A DNA stretch of 64,000 bases from Acinetobacter geminorum (GCF_013009345.1 NZ_JABELE010000010.1:104768-168767); one strand, 5' to 3'; shown: positions 17,750 to 26,130, counted from the first letter of the stretch. Notes: generated by a model not told the origin, from the sequence alone. Made by a program: numbers and translations.

Positions 17750-17890
17750 GCATAAAAAACGCAGTCCAAAAAACGGTGTTGGACTGCGATCAAATGATCA
17801 TCTGTCTGGAGTTCAGATGATCATAGAGAATATAAACAAGGCTATCTAAGAATTAGACAGTTAAGAGTACTCATTTATTTAAATACTCTT
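17750..17890 (-). ncRNA. Candidate small RNA between lon and rlmH
   Basis: A roughly 140-base transcript is predicted on the minus strand. A promoter (TTGAAA, 16 bases, CATAAT at 17898-17925) is followed by four inverted repeats: 17863-17869 with 17884-17890; 17842-17848 with 17854-17860 (one mismatch); TGATCATCTG 17795-17804 with CAGATGATCA 17814-17823; and GCAGTCCAA 17761-17769 with TTGGACTGC 17779-17787. The last is followed on the minus strand by six T, as in an intrinsic terminator. lon has its own terminator upstream, so this unit is separate. There is no plausible reading frame. Identity with a named RNA is not known to me. Confidence 0.6.
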
Positions 17891-17897
17891 ATTACCT

Positions 17898-17925
17898 ATT
17901 ATGAGGATGGTTGGATATTTTTCAA
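17898..17925 (-). promoter_or_regulatory. Sigma-70-like promoter of the lon-rlmH small RNA
   Basis: On the minus strand TTGAAA (17920-17925) and CATAAT (17898-17903) are separated by 16 bases; a start near 17890 would place the first stem-loop at the 5' end of the RNA. Confidence 0.5.
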
Positions 17926-17942
17926 TCAAATTATGTAACAAA

Positions 17943-17968
17943 AAAAAGAGAGCCCAAGCTCTCTTTTT
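17943..17968 (-). terminator. Intrinsic terminator of lon
   Basis: Stem AGAGAGC/GCTCTCT with a CCAA loop, flanked by A and T runs, 12 bases after the lon stop. On the minus strand it ends in seven T. Confidence 0.85.
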
Positions 17969-17980
17969 CCATATTTTTAA

Positions 17981-20410
17981 TTAGTGACGTGCTGCTTTTG
18001 AGCCTTCCACCGGTTTTACAATCGGTGTTTTAGGTAAAGGTTTTGGCATCGAAACTAATGCTAAAGGCAAGATGTCATCAATACTTTTCACAGCTTTGAT
18101 TTCCAAACCTTCTTTAACATTCGCAGGAATTTCTGCTAAGTCTCGAACGTTGTCTTGAGGAATAAAGACAAGCTTGATTCCACCACGGTGTGCTGCAAGA
18201 AGTTTTTCTTTTAAGCCACCAATACGCATTGCACGACCACCTAAGCTTGTTTCACCAGTCATTGCAATATCAGGACGAATTGCAATACCTGTAAATGCTG
18301 ATACAAGCGCAGTTGTTAATGCTAAACCAGCAGATGGACCATCTTTTGGTGTTGCACCTTCAGGTAAGTGAACGTGTACATCAGTTTCTTCAAAACGAGA
18401 AGCTTCAATACCTAACTCATCGGCACGTGTACGCACTAAAGTCATTGCTGTAGTAATAGATTCTTTCATTACGTCACCGAGCGAACCAGTCGTAATGAAT
18501 TTACCTTTACCTTTGACAGCTGCAACTTCAATTGTAAGTAATTCACCACCTACAGATGTCCAAGCTAGACCATTTACGCGTCCTACTTGTGCTTCATCTT
18601 CTGCGATACCGAAGTCAAACTTGTGTGGACCTAAGTATTCTGGAAGATTGGCAGAAGTCACATCAAGTTGTAAGTTTTTAGACTTTTTACTTACTGCTTC
18701 TTTTACCACTTTACGCGCAATTTTAGATACTTCACGTTCTAAACTACGTACACCAGCTTCACGTGTATAACGCTGAACAATGTCACGAATCGCTTCTTCA
18801 TGAATTGTTAACTCTTTTGGACGTAGACCATTGTTCTTAATTGCTTTTGGAACAAGGTAACGTTCAGCAATGTTAACTTTCTCATCTTCGGTATAACCCG
18901 GTAGACGAATAACTTCCATACGGTCAAGCAAGGCTTCTGGAATATTCATACTGTTTGCAGTACAGATGAACATCACTTCAGATAGGTCAAGATCAAGATC
19001 TAAATAGTGATCGTTGAACTTACTGTTTTGTGATGGATCTAATACTTCAAGCAATGCAGAAGCAGGATCGCCACGGTAGTCTTGCGCCATCTTGTCAATT
19101 TCGTCGAGTAAGAACAATGGGTTCTTCACGCCAACTTTTGTTAAAGATTGCACAATTTTACCTGGCATCGCACCAATATAAGTACGACGGTGACCACGAA
19201 TTTCTGCTTCGTCACGTACACCACCAAGTGCCATACGAACAAATTCACGACCAGTTGCTTTCGCGACAGACTCACCAAGTGAGGTTTTACCTACACCAGG
19301 AGGGCCTACTAAACATAGAATCGGACCTTTGAGCTTTTTAACACGCGACTGAACAGCTAAGTATTCAACAATACGGTCTTTTACGTCATCTAAGCCGTAG
19401 TGATCTGTATCGAGAATTTCCTGTGCTTTCGCAAGGTTGATACTCACTTTGCTCGCTTTATTCCACGGTGTATCTAAAATTACTTCTAGATAGTTACGTA
19501 CAACAGCTGCTTCACTAGACGCTGGTTGCATTGCTTTAAGCTTACGGAACTCAGCTTCAGCTTTTTTACGTACGTGTTCAGGTAAATCAGCTTCAGCAAG
19601 ACGTTTCTCTATTTCAGCAACGTCATCTTCAGCACCGCCATTCATGTCAGAAAGTTCACGTTGAATGACTTTCATTTTTTCATTTAGAAAGTATTCACGT
19701 TGATTTTTTTCCATTTGGCGTTTTACGCTGTCATGCAAAGTTTGTTCAATTTGCTGTTCAGCAGATTGATTTACCAAGTAGCTCATAAGCTCTTGCAAAT
19801 GTGCTTCAAACTCATCGTGCTCTAAAAACTTCTGTTTAATTTCAATATTTAGAGGCACACGTGTTGCTACGAAGAACATGAGTTGTAGCAAGTCTTCAAT
19901 TTTATTAGCCGCAGCAACGAGTTCGCGTGCATTACGTAATTTTGCTTCAGCATATTGAGCAAATAAAGTACGCAACTCTTGCAAACGAGTTTCTTGAGTA
20001 GCTTTATCTACGTTAATTGTCATTGGACTTAAGCTGTGTTCAGCAGTCAAATGGCTATCTTCATCGATAATCTTTTCAAGTTTAGAGCGATGTAAACCTT
20101 CAATAAGTACTTTAATGCAGTTTTCATCATTCTCATGATTTACGACTTGAACAATCTTAGCGACAGTTCCGTACTGATAAAGGTTATCGTGATCAATTTC
20201 TTCTGTAAGCGAATCTTTTTGCGCAACTACAAATACTAAATTGTCACTGTTACGAGCCACATCAACTGCATTGATCGATTTTTCACGACCCACGAATAAC
20301 GCAATTTGCATGTGTGGGTAGACCACTACATCACGTAACGCTAAAAGTGGTAATACACTTGGAACCTGAGGCTCTAAGTCAGTTTTTTCATTCATAATAA
20401 GTTCAGACAT
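17981..20410 (-). CDS. lon: ATP-dependent Lon protease
   Basis: Lon is the cytoplasmic AAA+ serine protease that degrades misfolded and short-lived regulatory proteins. The gene encodes 809 residues: N-terminal substrate domain (about 15-210), coiled coil, AAA+ domain with Walker A GPPGVGKT at 369-376 and Walker B PLFLLDEIDK, and the protease domain with the Ser/Lys dyad S693 (KDGPSAG) and K736 (GGLKEK). ATG 20410 is chosen because AGGAG sits five bases upstream; an in-frame GTG at 20416 overlaps that spacing. It is not beside clpX as in E. coli. Confidence 0.97.
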   Translation of the reverse strand: MSELIMNEKTDLEPQVPSVLPLLALRDVVVYPHMQIALFVGREKSINAVDVARNSDNLVFVVAQKDSLTEEIDHDNLYQYGTVAKIVQVVNHENDENCIKVLIEGLHRSKLEKIIDEDSHLTAEHSLSPMTINVDKATQETRLQELRTLFAQYAEAKLRNARELVAAANKIEDLLQLMFFVATRVPLNIEIKQKFLEHDEFEAHLQELMSYLVNQSAEQQIEQTLHDSVKRQMEKNQREYFLNEKMKVIQRELSDMNGGAEDDVAEIEKRLAEADLPEHVRKKAEAEFRKLKAMQPASSEAAVVRNYLEVILDTPWNKASKVSINLAKAQEILDTDHYGLDDVKDRIVEYLAVQSRVKKLKGPILCLVGPPGVGKTSLGESVAKATGREFVRMALGGVRDEAEIRGHRRTYIGAMPGKIVQSLTKVGVKNPLFLLDEIDKMAQDYRGDPASALLEVLDPSQNSKFNDHYLDLDLDLSEVMFICTANSMNIPEALLDRMEVIRLPGYTEDEKVNIAERYLVPKAIKNNGLRPKELTIHEEAIRDIVQRYTREAGVRSLEREVSKIARKVVKEAVSKKSKNLQLDVTSANLPEYLGPHKFDFGIAEDEAQVGRVNGLAWTSVGGELLTIEVAAVKGKGKFITTGSLGDVMKESITTAMTLVRTRADELGIEASRFEETDVHVHLPEGATPKDGPSAGLALTTALVSAFTGIAIRPDIAMTGETSLGGRAMRIGGLKEKLLAAHRGGIKLVFIPQDNVRDLAEIPANVKEGLEIKAVKSIDDILPLALVSMPKPLPKTPIVKPVEGSKAARH

Positions 20411-20449
20411 GGGCACTCCTAATGAGTGACAACGAGGTTGCCATGTTTT

Positions 20450-20479
20450 TTATAGTGATGTGTATTTCAAAAATTACAA
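20450..20479 (-). promoter_or_regulatory. Probable sigma-70 promoter of lon
   Basis: On the minus strand TTGTAA (20474-20479) and CTATAA (20450-20455) are 18 bases apart, about 40 bases before the lon start. A heat-shock sigma-32 promoter could overlap, but the match to its consensus is weak. Confidence 0.4.
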
Positions 20480-20686
20480 GGGCCTCTCTATAGAAAATGT
20501 GGAAAAAATGACTAATTTAGTCAACTTTTTTATTAAAATATTATGAATCAACGGATTAATTCTTAAGAAGAATACAATTTTGTAGAAAGGATAGGTAATT
20601 TAGCTTAATAATTATGAAATATTCATGTGGTAAAAAAGACGTTTGGATGGAAAATAACCATTTTCTTGTGTCATTTATCGGCATTG

Positions 20687-20805
20687 TATAATTAACAATA
20701 ATGCAAAACTTATTTAATATTGAACGTTAAATAGCCATGTTAATATAAGTTGGTAAATCGGTCTGTCACGTAGAAGTAACCACCCTTAGGGTGGTTACTT
20801 TTATG
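20687..20805 (+). ncRNA. Candidate small RNA upstream of lon
   Basis: A perfect TATAAT at 20687-20692, with a weak TTGTGT 15 bases upstream, would start a transcript near 20699. It would end at a hairpin with a perfect 12-base-pair stem, AAGTAACCACCC (20774-20785) with GGGTGGTTACTT (20789-20800), followed by TTATG and a later T run. The RNA would be about 100 bases and only includes a nine-codon frame (ATG at about 20701). The hairpin may instead terminate fau from the other strand. The region 20480-20686 has no recognised gene. Confidence 0.4.
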
Positions 20806-20854
20806 ATTTTAGGGGCATTAAAAACTTAAGACTAATTTTAATTTTCTATAAATA

Positions 20855-21439
20855 TTATCTTTTAAAATAATAAATATGTTGAGGGGTGAGTAAAGCATCT
20901 AAGGGTTGATCCCAACTTTGACGTTTTAAAGTATGTTCAATAAATTGAAATTGATGAGCCATTCCCAAACGATAAGGCTTATGTTTTGCACTAGCCAATG
21001 TACGGTCATAATAGCCGCCTCCCATACCAATACGCGTACCGTATTGGTCACAAGCTAAAAGTGGCATGAGCAATAAATCAAGTTTAGATACATGTTTTCC
21101 TCTTGTTGCCATGGGTTCTTTCATACCCAATGGATGATGAGAAAAACGTCGATTTACATATTGGTTTTTAGATATTCTTACCCAGACTAAACGTTGGTTC
21201 ATAGAACAAATCATAGGTAAATAAACTTGTTTATTTTTTTGAAAACATAACTTTATGATCAGATCTGTATGAACTTCTCCGAAGGCATGTAAATATAAAC
21301 CAATTTTTTTTGATGAATGAAAAATAGCAAGACGGTTTAAATGATGGAGAACATTAAGCTGAGCCTGTTTTTGCTCAAATGAGCTTAAAGAACGTCTTTT
21401 AGATCTTAAATTTTTTCTAATAAAGCTGAGTTCATTCAT
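20855..21439 (-). CDS. fau: 5-formyltetrahydrofolate cyclo-ligase
   Basis: Fau (YgfA) converts 5-formyl-THF to 5,10-methenyl-THF with ATP, in folate one-carbon metabolism. It is 194 residues, the family length. The N-terminal basic segment (IRKNLRSKRRSLS) is typical, and the diagnostic motif GTRIGMGGGYYDRTLA with the ATP/Mg-binding glycines is at about 142-157. In E. coli it is co-transcribed behind 6S RNA; here three small opposite-strand genes separate the two, so that coupling is lost. The C-terminus ends just before a 12-base-pair hairpin at 20774-20800 that may terminate it. Confidence 0.9.
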   Translation of the reverse strand: MNELSFIRKNLRSKRRSLSSFEQKQAQLNVLHHLNRLAIFHSSKKIGLYLHAFGEVHTDLIIKLCFQKNKQVYLPMICSMNQRLVWVRISKNQYVNRRFSHHPLGMKEPMATRGKHVSKLDLLLMPLLACDQYGTRIGMGGGYYDRTLASAKHKPYRLGMAHQFQFIEHTLKRQSWDQPLDALLTPQHIYYFKR

Positions 21440-21679
21440 GTATAAATCTAACTAAGATTAAAGATCAGTCGTGCAAAATTATACCTATTTTTCCACTGCT
21501 TTATGGAAATAGAAGGGTAATTCGAAAATAACTTAAATTCGTTGAACCAATAGTCATAAATTGATCTGATCTATTGTGTTTAACTATTAAAAATTCTATT
21601 TCTTTACGTATTACCAGTATTTATTTACATTTAATAAGATTAAGTATATTTAAAAGATTAATGCAGAATTGTTAAACCT

Positions 21680-22024
21680 ATGAAGTTGAAAATTTTAACC
21701 ATTACAATAAGCGCTGGTCTGCTACTTGGTGGATGTACGAAACAAGCCGAACCTGAAGCGGCAGAAGTTGATTATAAAGCTCAATTTGAAGATTCAGACC
21801 GTAAAATTGGAGAGTTTTTAGATCAACTAGATAACCCGAATACGCCTCAAGAAGTTAGAGTCAAAATCTTATGTTATGACTATCCAGAAGTTTATAAGAC
21901 CCAATATATGCCTGCCTTAATAAAAATTTCGCCTAAACCTTATACCGAAGAGAAATTATTAGCGGATTTGAAAAGTGCGACTGACTATTATAAGGATGCT
22001 TTTGCGATTAGATGCACTCAATAA
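21680..22024 (+). CDS. Small lipoprotein of unknown function
   Basis: Unrecognised 114-residue protein. The signal peptide ends with lipobox LLGGC at about 15-19, so it is a lipoprotein. The mature part is acidic and helical, with two cysteines (in KILCYDYPEV and AIRCTQ) that could pair in the periplasm. The start ATG lies after TTGTTAAACCT without a clear ribosome-binding site. It is the first of three small plus-strand genes inserted between fau and 6S RNA. Confidence 0.65.
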   Translation: MKLKILTITISAGLLLGGCTKQAEPEAAEVDYKAQFEDSDRKIGEFLDQLDNPNTPQEVRVKILCYDYPEVYKTQYMPALIKISPKPYTEEKLLADLKSATDYYKDAFAIRCTQ

Positions 22025-22136
22025 TTTTTTATTGAATTTAATCTCAAAAAATCTGATAAATGTGAATTGATTGGCATTATTGGGTTGTGATAAATTTTCT
22101 TTTGTCTTTATAAGTGAAAGTTCAGGGGATTGAGAT

Positions 22137-22250
22137 ATGGAAATCTTAAAGTTCTTACAGAGTTTTAATACAGTTGGTACATACTTAACGATCGCTTCAA
22201 CAGTTTTAGTAGGTCTAATTATTTATTTTTATGTGATTAATCCAGCATAA
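22137..22250 (+). CDS. Small membrane protein, 37 residues
   Basis: ATG 22137 follows AGGGGATTGAG, a usable ribosome-binding site. The 37-residue peptide has an amphipathic start (MEILKFLQSFNTVGTYL) and one hydrophobic helix (TIASTVLVGLIIYFYVI) ending in NPA. Such single-helix peptides are often regulators or accessory subunits, but no family is recognised. It lies between two other small envelope genes. Confidence 0.5.
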   Translation: MEILKFLQSFNTVGTYLTIASTVLVGLIIYFYVINPA

Positions 22251-22344
22251 AAACCTTTAAAAGAAATAGGGATCAATTTCCTATTTTTTTTATTAATAAT
22301 AAAATTCTGTAATTAATTTAAAGCTATAAAAATAAGGTAGGTAT

Positions 22345-22665
22345 ATGAAGTTCAGATTATTTTTTCTTGGTTTTTTAGCTTTTGGTTGTTATGCCGATGA
22401 AAGTGTAAGTGACCCCGAAATTTGTAATGTGGTGAAGAAAGTTTCTTATACTGTCATGGAAGCGCGTCAACAAAAAGTCCCATCTAAAGACTTGCAGCAT
22501 ATAGCGAATAGTCTTGAAGATCCAAAGGCAAAACAACTTTATCAAGATCTAATTACTTCTGCTTACTCAACCAAAGTATTCAAGACCACCTTCTTTAAAA
22601 GAAAAGCGATAGAAGATTTTCAAACAGCTTGGTATCAAGAATGCCTGAGTAGAAAAGAAAATTAA
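22345..22665 (+). CDS. Small exported protein of unknown function
   Basis: A 106-residue protein with an N-terminal signal peptide (RLFFLGFLAFGCYA, probable cleavage before DES; the FGC might also serve as a poor lipobox). The mature protein is lysine-rich and helical with cysteines in PEICNVV and YQECLSR. Start ATG follows AAGGTAGGT. No homologous family recognised. It is the third small gene before the 6S RNA gene, with its 3' end facing it. Confidence 0.6.
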   Translation: MKFRLFFLGFLAFGCYADESVSDPEICNVVKKVSYTVMEARQQKVPSKDLQHIANSLEDPKAKQLYQDLITSAYSTKVFKTTFFKRKAIEDFQTAWYQECLSRKEN

Positions 22666-22798
22666 CTTTGAGTGCAGAGATTCATTGATCTTTAAAATAA
22701 TAATGTTATGAATTATTGAATGCTTGAGAGAAGTATCGTACTGACAGGTCTGTATGAAAGGATGAGTGTTCTGAATTTTATTATTTAACTAAAAATAA

Positions 22799-22983
22799 AT
22801 GCTCCGAAGATGCCGCTGCATGTGTCGTTACCCTGAACCCGACGAGTTCAAGGTGGACGCGACGTATACTTGCTGGGTTTCCTACTCGAAGGTAGGCATA
22901 CACTCTAAATATACAGAACGCAATCCATAAGTTTAAGTATCGGCAGGGGAATAGACCCGCTGGCGAACATCCCAGAGATAGCT
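22799..22983 (-). ncRNA. ssrS: 6S RNA
   Basis: 6S RNA binds sigma-70 RNA polymerase holoenzyme and down-regulates many promoters in stationary phase. On the minus strand the sequence starts near 22983 with ATCTCTGGGATGTTCGCCAG and closes with GCAGCGGCATCTTCGGAGC near 22801, both very close to the ends of E. coli 6S RNA, and keeps the internal ACCTTGAACTCG...GGTTCAGGGTAACGAC arms. The two ends pair to form the closing stem. Length is about 185 bases. It lies directly downstream of zapA, the conserved gamma-proteobacterial site. An overlapping 78-codon frame is spurious. Confidence 0.93.
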
Positions 22984-22985
22984 TA

Positions 22986-23013
22986 AGTATAACCGATCTG
23001 ACTATGTTGGCAA
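22986..23013 (-). promoter_or_regulatory. Promoter of 6S RNA
   Basis: On the minus strand TTGCCA (23008-23013), a 16-base spacer and TATACT (22986-22991) stand immediately before the predicted 5' end of 6S RNA. The gene therefore has its own promoter after the zapA terminator. Confidence 0.7.
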
Positions 23014-23114
23014 TCACTTGAGTCTATGGAACTGTAAACTTAGTTTGCGTTTGATGAAGCTTTGTTCATTGAAAGTGGATAAAACGATATTCAACCGTAA
23101 TGAATAGTCAAAAA

Positions 23115-23151
23115 TAAAAAAGCCTTGCATCTATGATTTATAGAGCAAGGC
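23115..23151 (-). terminator. Intrinsic terminator of the zapA operon
   Basis: GCCTTGC (23122-23128) pairs with GCAAGGC (23145-23151) and TCTAT with ATAGA inside it, with one bulged base. On the minus strand it is followed by six T. It separates zapA from the 6S RNA gene. Confidence 0.85.
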
Positions 23152-23173
23152 ATTTTGTAGTAATCAAAGCTTG

Positions 23174-23458
23174 TTAAATAACTTGTTCCACATCTTCTAA
23201 GATTGTTTGCAATAAGCGTTCACAGTGAGTGTATTCCTGCAAAGATTTATTAAGGCTTAGCACTTCTTGAGTTAATTGTAGAGCGACCATAATGACTAAT
23301 TTGTTGTGCTCAACGCGTGGGGCACTACGGCGCATGTCATTAAATTTCTCATTGAGAAGTTGTGCTGCGCGTTCAAGTTCATCTTTTTTATCTGAGGTAG
23401 TTGCGAGTCTAAAAGTCTGCTCAATCAGCCTAAGCTCTACCATGACTTGTTCACTCAT
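23174..23458 (-). CDS. zapA: Cell division protein ZapA
   Basis: ZapA binds FtsZ filaments and cross-links them in the division ring. It is 94 residues: a small N-terminal globular domain (VELRLIEQTFRLATTSDKKDELERAAQLLN) followed by the HNKLVIMVALQLTQEVL helix and a C-terminal coiled coil, as in the family. The start overlaps the stop of the upstream coiled-coil gene by four bases (ATGA), so the two are translationally coupled. A terminator and 6S RNA follow. Confidence 0.93.
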   Translation of the reverse strand: MSEQVMVELRLIEQTFRLATTSDKKDELERAAQLLNEKFNDMRRSAPRVEHNKLVIMVALQLTQEVLSLNKSLQEYTHCERLLQTILEDVEQVI

Positions 23459-24015
23459 GATTGGATCTCCTCACCAGTTTCAGCATTAGGATGCGCAAGT
23501 TGCTGGATTTCTTGAGCGTGTTGATCTTGAGCAGTGCCTAAAATTCCTAAACGCTGAATAATGGCTTCAACTTTTGATTTGGCAAGCTCATTTTTTTGTA
23601 ACAAACGGTCACGATCTTGTTGTAAATCATGCAGCTCTTGTTGGGTTTGACGCTGGTGGGCTTGTAACTTTTCTTTTGCAACACGTAATTCATTTCGTTC
23701 TGCAAGAATTTCTTGAAAACGATTTTTTAAATCAGTTGTACTTTTTTCTAATCGACTATAACGTTCGGCAAGTGTGTTAGCATCTTGATTCAATTGTTGA
23801 AATTGGCCTTTTAACTGAGAAAGTTGCTCAGTTACCGACTCAATTTCCTCTTGTTTTTTAGTGATAATACTATTTTTTTGCACAACTTGTGCGTGATGCT
23901 CTGTTTCAGCCAGTTCTTTAGCTTCTGAGAGTGCCGCATGTTCACTCTCTAAATGATGTAAGCGTGTTTTTAAAACGCTAATATGCGCTTGTAGCCGCTG
24001 TAATTGTTCTAACAT
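23455..24015 (-). CDS. Long coiled-coil protein coupled to zapA (ZapB-like)
   Basis: A 186-residue protein that is almost wholly coiled coil: leucine heptads and Glu/Gln/Lys-rich repeats run from residue 1 to about 165, followed by a short unstructured tail. It resembles the small ZapB/TIGR02449-type proteins found before zapA in Pseudomonas, but is more than twice as long. ATG 24015 is preferred over an in-frame TTG at 24057, which would intrude on the divergent promoter region and add an odd hydrophobic start. The four-base overlap with zapA suggests a Z-ring role, by context only. Confidence 0.7.
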   Translation of the reverse strand: MLEQLQRLQAHISVLKTRLHHLESEHAALSEAKELAETEHHAQVVQKNSIITKKQEEIESVTEQLSQLKGQFQQLNQDANTLAERYSRLEKSTTDLKNRFQEILAERNELRVAKEKLQAHQRQTQQELHDLQQDRDRLLQKNELAKSKVEAIIQRLGILGTAQDQHAQEIQQLAHPNAETGEEIQS

Positions 24016-24079
24016 AACGAGGTCGCACAGAATTGCAATCAAAGGTAATATATACAAAGTATAGAGATTGGATAAACGA

Positions 24080-24709
24080 ATGCAAGACGATATTTCAGGC
24101 TGGACAGATTGGAACGCTCATTTTGAAGGAATTGAAGAAATTTCAAGCCCTAGTGAGTTACATGGTCTATTAACAGGTATTGTTTGTGTGACAGAAGCGC
24201 CTACGCGTGCAGAATGGTCACAAATTTTAACAACTCTTAATGTGCCAGAGTTAAGTGAAGATGCTTTAGCGCTTTTGACTGAAGAAGCAGAAGATGTGGT
24301 TCATGCTTTATCTGAAGATGAATTAGATTATCTACCAATGCTTCCAGATGATGAACATCTACTTCAAGAGCGTGTGCAAGCATTATCTGATTGGTGTGCG
24401 GGTGTTGTGTTAGGTTTTGGTTTGGCATCGGGTCATGTTCGTAGTGATGAGCGTGAATTGATTGAACACCTTCAAGATGTTGCAGCAGTTGAATTTGAAG
24501 ATTCTGACAATGATGAGGAAGGTGAAAGCAGTTACGAAGAATTGTATGAATTTGTACGCTTGATCCCTGTAAGCTTGTCGATTGGTAGAAAAAAAATCAC
24601 TGTAGCTGAAAGTTCTTTATTGAAAAACTTTCATGCAAAAAGTAAAACTGCTGCTCTAGGTACAGATCAGAATATTGTAGAAATGTTCACACCACATCGT
24701 CCAAGCTAA
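24080..24709 (+). CDS. YecA/YgfB (UPF0149) family protein
   Basis: A 209-residue, strongly acidic protein of the UPF0149 family. The signature is SPSELHGLLTGIVC near residue 27, then WCAGVVLGFGLASG near 114 and the acidic DSDNDEEGESSYEELYEFVRLIPVSL region. E. coli YgfB is at the same position before pepP; in Pseudomonas a YgfB homologue affects regulation of cell-wall amidase and beta-lactamase genes. The C-terminal 40 residues go beyond the usual end. ATG 24080 is used; an in-frame TTG at 24068 is less likely. Confidence 0.85.
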   Translation: MQDDISGWTDWNAHFEGIEEISSPSELHGLLTGIVCVTEAPTRAEWSQILTTLNVPELSEDALALLTEEAEDVVHALSEDELDYLPMLPDDEHLLQERVQALSDWCAGVVLGFGLASGHVRSDERELIEHLQDVAAVEFEDSDNDEEGESSYEELYEFVRLIPVSLSIGRKKITVAESSLLKNFHAKSKTAALGTDQNIVEMFTPHRPS

Positions 24710-24776
24710 TTAAGGCGATGTGTTATTGGTTGTATTTTATTTTTTGACTTTAAAATTCTAAATCAAGTAGATCATT

Positions 24777-26099
24777 ATGAAATTGCCTCAAGCTGATTTT
24801 CAACATCGTAGAGACCGTTTAGCAGAAAAAATGGGTCCTAACAGTATTGCAATTATTGCAACGCGTGAGGAGATGTACCGTAATCGTGATGCGGATTATA
24901 AATTTCGTGCCGATAGTAGTTTTTTCTATTTGACGGGCTTTGCTGAGCCTGAGGCAGTTGCAGTTATTGAAACTTTTGAGGATGTAACTGACTATAGCTA
25001 TAGTCTTTTTTGCCGTGAACGTAACCGCGAGATGGAAATCTGGAACGGTTACCGTGCCGGAATTGACGGTGCAATCGAAGACTATGATGCAGATGAAGCC
25101 TATGCAATTGATCTGCTTGATGAAGAAATTATTGAAAAGTTATTAAATAAAGAACGCCTTTATTATCGGATTGGGCAAAATGCTGCGTTTGATGCACGAG
25201 TGAGCCAGTGGATTAAAAAAGCAGATGCGGAGCATCGACATCAAGGTGCTCCAGCTCAACTGGTACAGCTCGACCGTATTGTCGATGAAATGCGTTTAAT
25301 CAAGTCACCACAAGAACTTGAGCTGATGCAAACTGCTTCAAAAATTAGTGCTCAGGCACATACCCGCGCGATGCAAATGGTGCGTCCAGGTATGATGGAA
25401 TATGCGCTTGAAGCCGAGCTCAATTATATATTTGGGCAAAACGGCTGTGTCCCGTCTTATAACAGTATTGTTGGTGGTGGGGCTAATGCCTGCATTTTGC
25501 ACTATGTTGAAAATAACCAACCTCTTAAAGACGGTGATTTAGTCTTAATTGATGCTGCATGTGAATATGAGTTCTATGCCTCAGATATTACCCGTACTTT
25601 TCCGGTCAATGGTAAGTTTAGTGCTGAACAAAAAGCATTATATGAAGTTGTATTGGCTTCTCAATATGCAGCGATTGATGCAGTACGCATTGGCAATTCG
25701 TACCGTGAGCCTCATGAAGTAGCCGTTAAAATTTTAACTGAAGGCTTGGTTGCTTTAGGCTTACTCAAAGGTGATGTTAACGAACTTATCGAGACCGAAG
25801 CATACCGTCAATTTTATATGCATGGTACAGGCCATTGGTTAGGAATGGATGTACATGATGTCGGGTCTTACAAAAAAGGTGAAGACTGGCGTCAATATGA
25901 AGAAGGTATGGTCGTTACCGTTGAACCCGGCCTATACATTGCACCAGACGATGAAACTGTAGATAAAAAATGGCGTGGTATTGGTATTCGTATTGAAGAT
26001 GATGTGGTCGCAACCTCGAAAGGTCCACGAGTTTTAACTGCTGATGTAGTTAAAAATATTGCAGATATTGAACATTTAATGGCGCAAGCTAAATCATAA
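24777..26099 (+). CDS. pepP: Xaa-Pro aminopeptidase P
   Basis: PepP removes N-terminal residues that precede proline, using two manganese ions in a pita-bread fold. It has 440 residues. The N-terminal domain (FYLTGFAEPEAVAVIE) is followed by the catalytic domain with metal ligands readable as Asp in LIDAACEYEFYASDITRTF (two), His in HGTGHWLGMDVHDVG, Glu in VEPGLYIAP and Glu in GIRIEDD. It sits between the ygfB-like gene and ubiH, the E. coli order. No fault in the frame was seen. Confidence 0.96.
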   Translation: MKLPQADFQHRRDRLAEKMGPNSIAIIATREEMYRNRDADYKFRADSSFFYLTGFAEPEAVAVIETFEDVTDYSYSLFCRERNREMEIWNGYRAGIDGAIEDYDADEAYAIDLLDEEIIEKLLNKERLYYRIGQNAAFDARVSQWIKKADAEHRHQGAPAQLVQLDRIVDEMRLIKSPQELELMQTASKISAQAHTRAMQMVRPGMMEYALEAELNYIFGQNGCVPSYNSIVGGGANACILHYVENNQPLKDGDLVLIDAACEYEFYASDITRTFPVNGKFSAEQKALYEVVLASQYAAIDAVRIGNSYREPHEVAVKILTEGLVALGLLKGDVNELIETEAYRQFYMHGTGHWLGMDVHDVGSYKKGEDWRQYEEGMVVTVEPGLYIAPDDETVDKKWRGIGIRIEDDVVATSKGPRVLTADVVKNIADIEHLMAQAKS

Positions 26100-26130
26100 T
26101 TAAACGTATTCGCCAAAGGAGCACAACTCG

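Noticed and set aside
22781..23017. Minus-strand open frame of 78 codons
   Set aside because: It coincides with 6S RNA and its promoter; the translated sequence has no protein character.
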